A stretch of DNA of 64,000 nt, taken from positions 9,266,001 to 9,330,000 of the forward strand of contig OX637402.1 of the NCBI GenBank assembly GCA_951799425.1, in the 5' to 3' direction. How positions within the stretch are numbered: position 1 is the first letter of the stretch; the number at the start of each line of letters is the position of its first letter. Under the pieces are notes generated by a model. The model searched no databases, was not told the DNA's origin, and saw only the letters and a list, made by a program, of their open reading frames with translations. This stretch comes from Ilex aquifolium (taxonomy: Eukaryota > Streptophyta > Magnoliopsida > Aquifoliales > Aquifoliaceae). Both the position numbers and the translations under genes were made by a program. This document shows, one piece after another, positions 45,799 through 55,942 of this stretch.

Positions 45799-47755
45799 TG
45801 ATTAGTACTTAAAATTGACATGTTATTATGACATTTTAAGACTAATTGTACTTTAATGGAGTTTAAGTGACGTCATTTCAGGCCCTAAATTGAACAAGGA
45901 CCCAAGAACAACAAGTACCACACTTGGATGCAGCACCAACACATTAGGGCCAAAATTGGAAAAGCTTGGAGCACAGCCAGAACGTTCGAACGCCAAATCA
46001 CGTTCGAACGTCCACATTGCACTGTAGCAGACTCAACTGCTGAAGAGAAGGCGTGTTGCAATTAGGAAAGAAGACTGGAGCTCTGAAGCATTTGAGTGTC
46101 ACGTTCGAACGCCAACTCACGTTCGAACGTACACTTGAGTTGATGGAAGACCAGACCACTGCAAAGAGTTGGAACTGAACCTCATAGAAGACCACCAGAC
46201 TACTCGAGTGATAGGGTCAAAGCAAATCTGGCGTTCGAACGCCCTCAGTGCAAAAATAGAAGAAACGTTCGAACGGCAGTAAACGTTCGAACGCCCTTAG
46301 TGCAAAAACAGAAAGAACGTTCGAACGCCAACTCACGTTTGAATGTTATCCACAGACTGGCAGCAGAGTTGTTGACTGTTCACTTGGACTTGGGCGGTAA
46401 ACACTATTCCTTCACCCCCCCCCCCCCCCCTTGTCTCCTCCTCTTGCCTATAAATACTCCCCTTGTTGCAGAGTTATGGGAGCCAAGTAGGAAGTAGGAA
46501 AGTTGATGGAGGCTTAGACTCCCACTCTCATTGTAGATTTACCTCATTTCCCTTGTATGAAGTTGTTATTTTAGAGATTAGTTTGGCTTTAGTCCAACAT
46601 CTCTTGCTTGTTATAACAATAGTTTTATGCTTATGCTTATGTTTATGCTTTCATTTTTCATGCATAGAAGAGAGAGAGCTCACCTTTTGGTTGAGGAAGC
46701 AACCCTCCAATTCTTGGTTGAGGAAGCCACCCTTCAAATGTGACTAGCTTTCTTCTACTTTTATTGTTCATACATTTCACTTCCATTGCTTGCGCTTCTT
46801 TCTTTCTTAGAAGAGTGAAACTCTTCCACTTTTCTAGAGCTTTACCAAAGCCGTGAAGGGTGGAACGTGATTCACCCATTCTTTGTTAAAGATTGGCTAC
46901 GCATTTGTTGTTACTTTATCTTATATGTTCTCTACTTGGAGGGATGAGCATCACTCACTTTTCTAGCTTTACCCAAGCCATGAAGAGTGAGTAGTTTCTC
47001 ATTCACTCTTTAGTAAGAGGAGAAGGGCATGTATAAGTTATCCGGGAATCATATTTGTGCAATGTTTCTATGCTTAACGCTTATTTCTTCTTGTTATTGG
47101 ATGATTGATTGCATCTAGCAAAGCTAGGGTACTTTGTATAATTGTGGGTTCTTTCTATGACACGGATGACTCTTGCATAGAAAGACTCATCAGTTCAAGG
47201 CAAGTACCCCGGCTAGATCCTCATGACTACCCCTCAATCTTCCCCCTTATTGTACTTTATTTAAAGAATGGAATATTAATATCATGATTGGATGTCTTGT
47301 AGAAACACTTGCTTGTTTGTAGACGGGTTAAGTCTCGGCACAGGTAATTCTTGTAAACTTCTAGAAAGACATCGGAATCATGTTCTTAATTCTCACAATC
47401 CATCTTTATCTTCCGATTAACTTGCTGTTGACATGGGAGTTAATTGAGTTATCAAGCACAATTATGACAAACCGGATAACTAGCTACATGTCCAGATCCT
47501 TGCACTAAAGAGTGACTTTTTTTTATTAGCACCTATTTTGTTAAGAAAGTCTTCCTAGAAAGAATCTTATATTCTGTCCAGAAAAACTCATATCTCACAG
47601 CAAATCTCAAAGGTTACAATCAATAGGTCTCTACCACTGCTCACCTCAGAAATATCAACAAAAGTTCCCTGTGGATTCGACTCCTGACTCAAACCGGATT
47701 ATTACTACAGCTTGACCGCCTGCACTTGGGTGTACACATTTCGGATCAAGCATCA
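45799..47755 (+). repeat. Element C 3' LTR
   Basis: 1957 bp, TGATTAG...CATCA, followed by the duplication GAGAC (47756-47760). Palindrome cluster 45983-46344, TATAAATA at 46449-46456. Confidence 0.96.
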
Positions 47756-47760
47756 GAGAC

Positions 47761-49508
47761 ATTCCAATTGGCGTTTTGTACGTTGTTCGATAGGCCCACA
47801 AGGCATCATCTAACTTCTTCGACCAGTCTTTTTGGTTGGGATTTACAATTTTCTCTAGAATCCGCTTCACCTCTCTATTCGAAACTTCGGCTTGACCACT
47901 AGTCTGGGGGTGATAAGTTGTGACAATCTTATGGTGACTCCATATTTAGCGAGAAGGGCTGCAAAATATTTATTACATAAATGCGTACCATCATCACTAA
48001 TAATTGCTCTCGGTGTACCAAACCTCGTGAAGATGTTTTTCCGGAGGAAATTCAACACCACCTTTGCACCATTAGTGGGCAAAGCAGCTGCTTCAACCCA
48101 CTTCGAGACGTAATCCATCGCAACTAATATGTAGAGATTATTGTAAGATGATGGAAACGGGCCCATAAAGTATATACCCCAGACGTCAAAGATCTCAACC
48201 TCCAAAATACTGTTTAAGGGCATTTCATGTCGCTTTGAAATATTTCCAGTCCGTTGACATCTGTTGCACTTTAATGCGAAAAAATGGGCATGCTTAAAGA
48301 GAGTTGACCAATAGAAACCTGATTGAAGCACTTTTGCCGATGTTCTCTCTCCCCCATAATGGCCTCCATAATCTGATGAGTGACAATGCTGCAAGATTCC
48401 TTCGATCTCTTCCCTAGGTACACATCTTCTTAACATTTGATCCGCACATTGTTTGAATAGGAATGGCTCATCCCATATGTAATGCTTCACCTCGTGCAAG
48501 AACTTCTTCCTTTGTTGGTTGCTCAATTCAGGAGGAAACACATGACTCACTATATAGTTCACATAATCTGCATACCATGGTGCTTCCCCTGCGACACAAA
48601 AGAGTTGCTCATCCGGAAAGGATTCATTGATCATTACTCCCCCACCCTTTTGTTGTACGGTATTCTCAAGTCTGGAGAGATGATCCCGCCACTTGGTTCT
48701 CTGTCCCCTTTCTGTCCCGAATCTCTAGATCAAACTCTTGAAGAAAAAGGACCCATCGAATCAAGCGTGGCTTGGCGTCCTTTTTCGAAATTAAATACCT
48801 AATGGCATAATGATCTATGAATACTATCACCTTTGTAACAATGAGATAAGATCGAAATTTGTCGAAATCAAAAACAACTGCTAATAATTCTTTCTCAGTG
48901 GTTGTGTAGTTGAGTTGTGCGTCCGACAATGTCTTGCTAGCATAATAGATAGCATGAAACATCTTTTCTTTCTATTGCCCTAAAACTGCACCAACTGCAA
49001 AGTCGCTAGCATCACACATCAGCGCAAACGGCAAATCCCAATTTGGTGCAACTATCATGGGGGCAGTTATGAGCTTATTTTTCAACACCTTGAAGGCCTC
49101 TAGGCAAGCCTTATCAAACTTAAAGGGCACATCTTTCTCTAAAAGGTTACACAGAGGCTTTGTGATCTTGGAAAAGTCCTTTATGAATTGCCTATAAAAT
49201 CCTGCATGGCCCAAAAAACTCCGAATTCCCTTGACTGATGTTGGTGGTGGTAGTTTCTCAATAGTCTCTATTTTTTCCCTAGCCACCTCTATGACATTAG
49301 CAGAAACTTTGTGCCCCAAAATAATACCTTCTTGAACCATGAAGTGACACTTTTCCCAGTTTAACACCAAGTTTGTTTCCACACATATTTTCAGCACAAG
49401 AGTTAGGTTCTCTAAACATGGGTCACTTATACCGAAAAATCATCCATAAATACCTCAAGATTTTGCTCGACCATGTCGGAGAATATTGCCATCATGCATC
49501 GTTGAAAC
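47761..49508 (-). pseudogene. pol: Element R pol, middle part: RT end, RNase H, integrase N-terminus and core
   Basis: Read leftwards from the solo LTR: FMDDFSV with a stop right after it, RT thumb (CHFMVQEGIILGHKV), RNase H ([27 protein letters not shown]), then integrase HHCC (CHSSDYGGHYGGERT...CNRCQRTGN) and DDE core (VWGIYFMGPFP, IISDDGTHL). Breaks: a stop near 48970, a 1-nt insertion near 48660 and a 1-nt deletion near 47925. The first catalytic Asp of integrase (usually GIDF) is Tyr. It ends inside the ATG-TCT of GMS where C inserted. Confidence 0.9.
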
Positions 49509-50030
49509 TGTAACACCCCGAATTTTCTTTTATATATTTATAGAGATATATATATAGCAAATAATATTTGTAAAGATGTAGATATATGTAGTGACATAAG
49601 AATAAACCGTAGGAATAAATGCTATGGAGACAATTTGATTGGGAAGTTACGTGTCGAAGATGTTTAAACTTGGAAAGGGTGATTAGACAAGTTTCTAAAA
49701 GTTTGTAGGTCAAAATAATGATTTCATTGAATCCGGAAGGTCGAAAAACATTGGGAGTGGTAATATGGATGTATTGGAAGTTAGGAAGTGTCTCGGAGTT
49801 AAAATACACTTTAGCGAGAATTTGGGTAAAAATGGGTATTGAATACTACTTAGTGTTTTGGCCATAACGTTTTATCTTTAAGTCCAATTGATCTAAAATT
49901 TTTGCAGTAGATAGTAGACATCCAGGGCTACAAAAGTATGTATCATGAAAATTTTCCAATTCGACCTCTAAATGGGTCAAAACTGCATTGGAAGTTGAAA
50001 CAAAAATCTGGCAGTCAAACCGTACCGGTA

Positions 50031-50088
50031 CACGTACCGGTACGCCGAACTCCAGTAGCTACACCGTACCGGTACGCGTACCGGTACG
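50031..50088 (+). repeat. CGTACCGGTACG palindrome cluster in solo LTR
   Basis: Two pairs of sites with 12-bp spacing, split by GCCGAACTCCAGTAGC. That spacer is nearly the reverse complement of the B spacer GCCACTGGAGTTCGCC. The left flank CAAACCG also matches B. TATAAATT follows 51 bp downstream. Confidence 0.9.
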
Positions 50089-50690
50089 CCCGATAAAGCC
50101 AGCCCGATCCGACTGCGGGTCTTTCTCCATTTCTTCCACTATAAATTCATTTTGTCACCTCCTTAGCCTTCATTACACCACTCCAAACCCTAGAAAACAT
50201 AAGAGAGGAAGAGAGAAAGAGAGAAACACAAGATCAAGAGAAAACAAGAGATTGAAGGGTTGATTCAAGATCAAAGCCCTAATTTTTCCAAGAACATTAA
50301 GGTAGGGGTTTTCTCTCACTCACTTACATTGATGGCTAGGGTATTTATATATGTATGTTTTGGCTATCAATGGTATATATATGCTATAGAATCATCATCT
50401 CTTAGGCTTCTTGCAAAGATTACATTGTTAGGGTTTAATACCCATTAAATCTTTTTGCTAGCTTTAAAACCCTAGTTTTTGGGAGAGTGATGTATTTCTT
50501 CTTAAATGCTTCTTTATTATGAACTTCGAAAACCGTAGTTGTTTGTGTTGGGTAGAAAAATGATGTTATTGTGATCTCATATATTTTCCTTGTTGGTTGG
50601 GGAATTGTTACATAATATATCTTGGGGATTTTGGAGAGATGCTTGTAAAATGATATAAATATTGGAATGGTATGCTTGGTTGGGTTGTTT

Positions 50691-50950
50691 GTGATGCCTT
50701 GAGGGTGAGAGGTTCCTTATAAGGATGCTCATGCCAAGAGAGGAGAGTATGTGATTTCCCTCAAGAGGTTCCTTATAAGGATGCTTGAGTTTGTGATGCC
50801 TTGAGGGTGAGAGGTTCCTTATAAGGATGCTCATGCCAAGAGAGGAGAGTATGTGATTTCCCTCAAGAGGTTCCTTATAAGGATGCTTGAGTTTGTGATG
50901 CCTTGAGGGTGAGAGGTTCCTTATAAGGATGCTCATGCCAAAAGAGGACA
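50691..50950 (+). repeat. 102-bp tandem repeat in solo LTR
   Basis: Two full units (50691-50792 and 50793-50894) and a partial third. Each unit contains two copies of GAGGTTCCTTATAAGGATGCT; TTCCTTATAAGGA is itself nearly palindromic. No gene inferred. Confidence 0.92.
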
Positions 50951-51570
50951 ATATTATATAATGTGTGGGAAATGGTTTATATTTTGAAAATGGATGTTTG
51001 TTAAAATGGGTTATTATTGTTCATTTCTAGTCCGATTGCTATCTAAACTTGAGATCCTTGTTGAAATGTCACTGCCTTATTTCAAATTATGTATCTATGT
51101 TATGTTAAAAATGAGACCGGCCATTTTAAATACGTTTCTAAACCTTGTTTGGGTTTGAGAGAATTTTTCTACAGAGCTTCGTGCTCACCCCCTACCGCTA
51201 ACATTTTTCAGATTACCCTCTCGAGGAAGAGCTGGGAGTCGAGGAGCCCGCACACTGGGAGACTCCGATAGACGGGAGCGTGGATCCCGAGGTGGATGCC
51301 TAGAGCGACACTTCCTTTTGTTCTAGACTAGGATATTCATTTTGAACCTTGTAAAGTCTAGTTTTATTTTGTTATTTCCGCTGCGCTACATTAGTTAATT
51401 TTTGAGATGTAAATGCCATGGTTGGGCATATTCTTTTGGATAATGATGTAAATATTTTATGGATGATGAATGAAGTTTAATTTATTTATGGATGATATTA
51501 GTGCTCTCATGATGTAAATGGTTTTAGTATGTAATGCCGTCCAGGGTGTGTTTTGGGGTGTTACAGAAAC

Positions 51571-53500
51571 GTTGCAGGTGCGTTGCATAATCCAAAAGGC
51601 ATCCTCCAGAATGCAAAGGTTCCATAGGGGCAAGTAAACGTAGTCTTCTCCTGATCCTCGGGTGCTATTGCGATCTGATTGTAGCCGGAATAACCATCCA
51701 ATAGACAATAGAATACATGCTTGGCCAATCTATCAAGCATCTGATCAATGAATGGTAGAGGGAAGTGATCTTTTCAAGTTGCCTTATTGAGTTTGCGATA
51801 ATCCATACATACTCTCCACCCAGTCACTGTTCGTGTTGGGACTAACTCGTTCTCATTGGACACTACCGTCATGCCTCTTTTCTTCGGAACACATTGAACT
51901 GGACTAACCCACAAAGTGTCTGAGATAGGATATACGATCCTGGCATCCAACCATTTGATGATTTCTTTCTTCACTACCTCCTTCATGATAGGATTTAATC
52001 GGAGTCGTTTCTCAATCACGGGCTTATCATCATCTTCAAGCATAATTTTGTGCATACAAATTGAGGGACTAATGCCCTTAATATCTGCAATAGACCATCC
52101 TAAAGCCGTTTTGTACTCACGAAGGACTCGCATCAGCTTACTCTCCTGAAATTCATCAAGTGAAGCAGAAACAATAATAGGTAAAGTAAAAGAGTCACCC
52201 AAATACGCATACCGTAGATGATTTGGAAGAGGTTTAAGCTCCAATATAGGTGGTTCTTCCAAAGATGACTTTGCACGAGTAGAGCTTCCTGAGTGATCCA
52301 AAGTCTCAAACTGTTGCTTAAACTTGACAACCCGTGGAGAAGCATTCAACCACTGTACATACTCTAGAGGAGTCGGGTAGTCCGAAGCAATGGGACTAAC
52401 CAGCGATGTCTCAAGGGGATCTGAAATACAGCTTCCTACGAATATCTCATTTATTGCATCTTCCAACAAATCAACCCGAAAACATTCTTCCGTTTCTTTA
52501 GGAAATTTCATAGCGAAAATACATTAAATGTCACCTCTTGATCTTGGACTCGCATAGTTAGCTCACCTTTCTGTACATCAATAAGTGTTCTTCCCGTTGC
52601 TAAGAATGGTCGCCCAAGAATAATAGGTATTTCCCTATCTTCCTCACAATCTAAGACTAAGAAATCAGCTGGAAAAATAAACTTATCCACTTTAACTAGA
52701 ACATCCTCAACTATGCCCCTTGGATAAGTGAGGGATCTATCTGCTAGTTGCAATGTAACATTGGTAGGCTTTGCTTCATTCAAACCCAATTGCTGATAAA
52801 TTGAGAGTGGCATTAAGTTAATACTAGCTCCCAAGTCACACAATGCTTTCCCAAAAAATTGGCTGTCAATTGTGCATGGAATTGTAAAACTACCCGGATC
52901 TTTGAGCTTTGGGGGTAGCTTCTTTTGAAGGATAACACTGCACTCCTCTGTAAGTGCCACTGTCTCAAAATCACCTAGTTTTCTCTTTCTTGACAAAATT
53001 TGCTTCATAAATTTCACATAGCTAGGCATCTGCTCCAATGCATCTGCGAAAGGGATATTAATTTGGAGCTTTTTGAATACTTCTAAAAATTTTGAGAACT
53101 GCTTATCCAACTTCTTTTTCTGCAAACGTTGTGGAAACGGCACAGGAGGCACAATAGGACTCTGCTTGCCTTCATCAGAATTTATCACTGCATATTCTTC
53201 CTTCTTTTCATGTTCCACATTCCTGCTATCTATATCTTCATCCTTACTATCATCTCCAAGTGATTGTTTTGGAGTTCCACCAACAACTTCAGATAGCTCT
53301 TTTCCGCTTCGTAATGTAATAGCCTTGCAGTGCTCCTTTCCTTCTCTCTTAGGATTGATCTCCGTATCACTAGGTAAAGTGCCTTGAGGTCGGTTGTTAA
53401 TGGCATTAGCTAGCTGACCCATTTGATTTTCCAGGTTTCGAATTGATACTTCCTGACTGTTCATCCTAGTCTCATTATGTGCTATATACCTAGAAAACAA
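51571..53500 (-). pseudogene. pol: Element R pol, first part: protease and RT
   Basis: The frame from 53500 to 52508 holds the gag-pol linker (AITLRSGKELSE) and protease with DLGAS, LADRS and ILGRPFLA motifs. A 1-nt loss near 52512 shifts it into the RT frame (52511 down to 51774), which has PLPNHLRYAYLG, SICMHKI and GWRVCMDYRKLN. A TGA follows (51774-51776), then RT continues in frame (DGYSGYNQI, MPFGLCNAP) to the solo LTR insertion. Sequence differs clearly from A, B and D (for example PIILGRPFLATGRTLID), so R is a separate Athila subfamily. Confidence 0.9.
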
Positions 53501-54465
53501 CTCCTCTAAATTCGACTTATTTTCCTGCTGTGGTGGAGCTTGATTCTGAAAACCTGGTGGGTATGATTATCTTGAAGCAGAGGTTTGGGCTTGATTATTA
53601 TTCCATAAAAAGCCCGGATGATTCCTCCAACCAGGGTTATAATTGTTGGAATTATTGTTATACTGCTGCCTGTTGTGGTTACCAATGTATTGTACCGACT
53701 CTGGATTAATTGCACATTGATCACTCGGATGGTTCCCTGCACACAATTCACAGACAACTGCCACACTCTGAATAGGCTGCACCCCTAGAGCATCAATGCC
53801 CCTCCTGCAGCTGCATCGATACTAGTTCGGGTAGCACTAAACAACCCGTTGTAGAACATTTGAACTTGCAACCAATTAGGAATACCATGGTGAGGGCATT
53901 TTCGGAGTAAGTCTTTGAATCGCTCCCAAGCTTCATATAGAGTCTCAGAATCATGCTGTGCGAATGATGTGATGTCGTTCCTCATCCTTGCAGTTTTAGC
54001 TAGTGGAAAGAATTTAGCTAAATCTGTCCACATGGTAATAGAACCCGACGGCAATGAATGCAACCAACTCTTCGCCTTATCACGAAGTGAGAAAGGGAAA
54101 AGTCAGAGTCTAATCGCATCTTCAGAAACCCCATTGTATCTGAATGTGTCACATATCTCCAGAAAACTCACCAAATGATCGTTTGGGTCATCGTTAGGCA
54201 AACCCCCAAACTGCACTGAATTCTGAATCATTTGAATTGTACCCGGCTTGATCTCGAAATTGTTTGCTTGAATTGCGGGCCTTTGAATGCTCGATTGTAT
54301 TTCCGTCACAAGCAGCATAGCATAATCCCTTAATGATTTCTGTTCTTCTTCAGCCATAGTTTCTTGATTATTTACTTCTTCACACTGCTTTTGCAAGTTT
54401 CGGAGCCTTCTTTCGATTTTTTCTTCATACGGTAGTAGCTCCTGACCTGTAGATCGTGTTTGCAT
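53501..54465 (-). pseudogene. gag: Element R gag (broken, internal deletion)
   Basis: ATG at 54463-54465. The N-terminus has a charged helical stretch (EEKIERRLRNLQKQCEE). The capsid core is broken by TGA 54103-54105; WERFKDLLRKCPHHGIP follows. A deletion near 53785 fuses the end of the core to the zinc-knuckle region, and the frame shifts there. The knuckle is CELCAGNHPSDQC, a C-X2-C-X4-H-X4-C pattern with one residue fewer after His, followed by YNPGWRNHPGF. Confidence 0.88.
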
Positions 54466-54571
54466 ACAAAATTCAAGAGTGCTTGCGAAAACGATTAAAA
54501 CAGAAAATTAAATAAGTTTAAACTAAGATCAAATTGATTGAAATTAATATTGAAATAATTACTAGAATAAT

Positions 54572-54589
54572 TCCCCGGCAACGGCGCCA
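54572..54589 (-). other. Element R primer-binding site (tRNA-Asp type)
   Basis: Minus strand TGGCGCCGTTGCCGGGGA, perfect consensus, after the spacer AGTTTT following the LTR end at 54596. Confidence 0.94.
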
Positions 54590-54595
54590 AAAACT

Positions 54596-55942
54596 TGTTG
54601 TCCGAATTTGATATTGACAATTTACGTGCAAGTATATACGATCAACAAATAATAAAGTGATAAGTAGAGTATCATTCCCACGGAGAATTATTACTAATAA
54701 CTTCCAATTACTAACTTTATATCAATTCCATTTTATTTAAACAATTGGAATTGAACTAGGGAATTACTAATTTAAAACTAAATCTAAAATTAATAATCAA
54801 TGATTGAATTTAACGGATTAAAGAATTTAAGATTACAACTTCCCCTAATGCTTCATATAAATCTTTCCACTCTCTTTCCAGTTAATTGATCAAAATAAGT
54901 TGTTAACTGAAACTTCAAAATTATTTATCAAACCTCTTCCGATAGTTAGATAAGTATATCTCTCCCAATTAAATTGTTATACTCCTATGCAAAATAAGTT
55001 GGAATAGATTCATTAAGTTCAAACTCTCATAAAAGTTACACACGGCATATAGATATATTCCTATCCTATACACAAACCCAGCAATTCAATCATAAGAAGA
55101 ATTAACCAGACGCATGTCATCATATTCAGATCTAAACATAGAATTCATCTCCCAATTTCATCTAGGTTATCGAATTGATTGATGGCCAAAAAATCATATA
55201 TTAAGCACAAAATATGACAAACAACTCATGTGTGATCAATAGAACTAGAATCGAGAGTAGATCAAATTAACTAGACATTAGGTTCCGTCGCAATCTTAAT
55301 AAGAATTTAGTTCATAATGTAATTGAAAAACATCATCCTCAAATTAAACAACATCTCAAAAAATCAAGAACTAAAAGTAAGAGAAAAGGAATGAAAACTT
55401 AGTTGCAATCTCCAATCTCTCTCTACCCTTCAATCCCGATTTTCTTCGCGTCGCCTCCTTCGATTCTTGCCTTCAATTTTCTATCAATCCTTGGTCTTCT
55501 TCTTATGTTTTCAGCCTCCAAAATCAGTCTATTTATATCCCCACTCAAACTCTAGCATATATGAGGCATTAGAGTCCAATTTCAGGTCAAAAATAAGTCA
55601 GAATTCGCGTCCAGAGCCAACACAAGCGCAGCTGCGCTGGAAAGGCACTAGAAAGGCGCTGCATGGGCAGTATGTGGGCGCCCCTGCGCTTGAAAGGCAC
55701 TAGAAAAGCGCTGGTCTTTTTTTAAGCCTTCAGCTCCCTTGTTGTTTAGCCTTAAAAAACCCAACAATTAGGCTCCAAATTGACCTTGTTTCCTTCCAAA
55801 TGATATTGTTTGCTTCCAAATGATGATTCCTATCGAATAACATCAAAACACACAAAAAAAATAAAAAGGATCATAAAATAATTGAAAACTTGCAATTTCA
55901 TCAAGCCGAAAATACTCAATTCGTAGGAATAAAACTGACTCA
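54596..55942 (-). repeat. Element R 5' LTR
   Basis: 1347 bp; on the plus strand TGTTGTCCG...ACTGACTCA. The minus-strand TATA box TATAAATA is at 55530-55537. The right end joins D sequence at 55943. The matching 3' LTR is outside the window, so the boundary at 55942 rests on the CA end and on where similarity to B and E begins. Confidence 0.82.
55625..55713 (-). repeat. AGCGCT palindrome cluster in R LTR
   Basis: AAGCGCAGCTGCGCTGG, then GGCGCTGCATGGGCAGTA and AAGCGCTGG, with GAAAGGCACTAGAAA between. About 90 bp upstream of the minus-strand TATAAATA (55530-55537). Confidence 0.78.

Larger units (their letters stand above)
33427..47755 (+). mobile_element. Element C: full-length Athila-type retrotransposon (14.3 kb)
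   Basis: LTRs 33427-35385 and 45799-47755, both TGATTAG...CA, flanked by a perfect duplication GAGAC (33422-33426 and 47756-47760). It is inserted in the integrase of R. Same family and order as A: gag-pol, membrane peptide, internal PPT, cysteine-rich ORF, palindrome cluster with TATA, ORF3, non-coding region, PPT. The LTRs differ by scattered, mostly transition-type changes, so it is younger than R. It is the best reference copy in the window. Confidence 0.97.
49509..51565 (+). mobile_element. Solo LTR of an unrelated Ty3/gypsy-type family
   Basis: 2057 bp with ends TGTAACACCCC...GGGGTGTTACA, an 11-bp terminal inverted repeat, and a 5-bp duplication GAAAC (49504-49508 and 51566-51570) in the RT of R. 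No internal region, so the element was probably reduced by LTR-LTR recombination. These ends are common in plant chromovirus LTRs; the family is inferred. TATAAATT at 50140-50147 suggests plus orientation. It contains a palindrome cluster (50031-50088) and 102-bp tandem repeats (50691-50950). Confidence 0.93.
31016..55942 (-). mobile_element. Element R: minus-strand Athila-type retrotransposon, split by C, B and a solo LTR
   Basis: 5' LTR (54596-55942), PBS, gag, pol and ORF3 read leftwards. Joining 51571 to 49508 and 47761 to 33426 restores collinear RT and integrase, which shows that the solo LTR and C inserted later. ORF3 is cut at 31016-31020 by B, so the end of ORF3 and the 3' LTR should lie left of the window. 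gag and protease are clearly diverged from A, B and D. R itself lies in the 3' region of D; the expected duplication at the 5' LTR side is TTAGT (55943-55947). Confidence 0.9.

Noticed and set aside
50577..50951. A minus-strand 124-residue repetitive frame in the solo LTR.
   Set aside because: It exists because the tandem unit is 102 bp, a multiple of three. No known motif; it lies antisense in LTR sequence.
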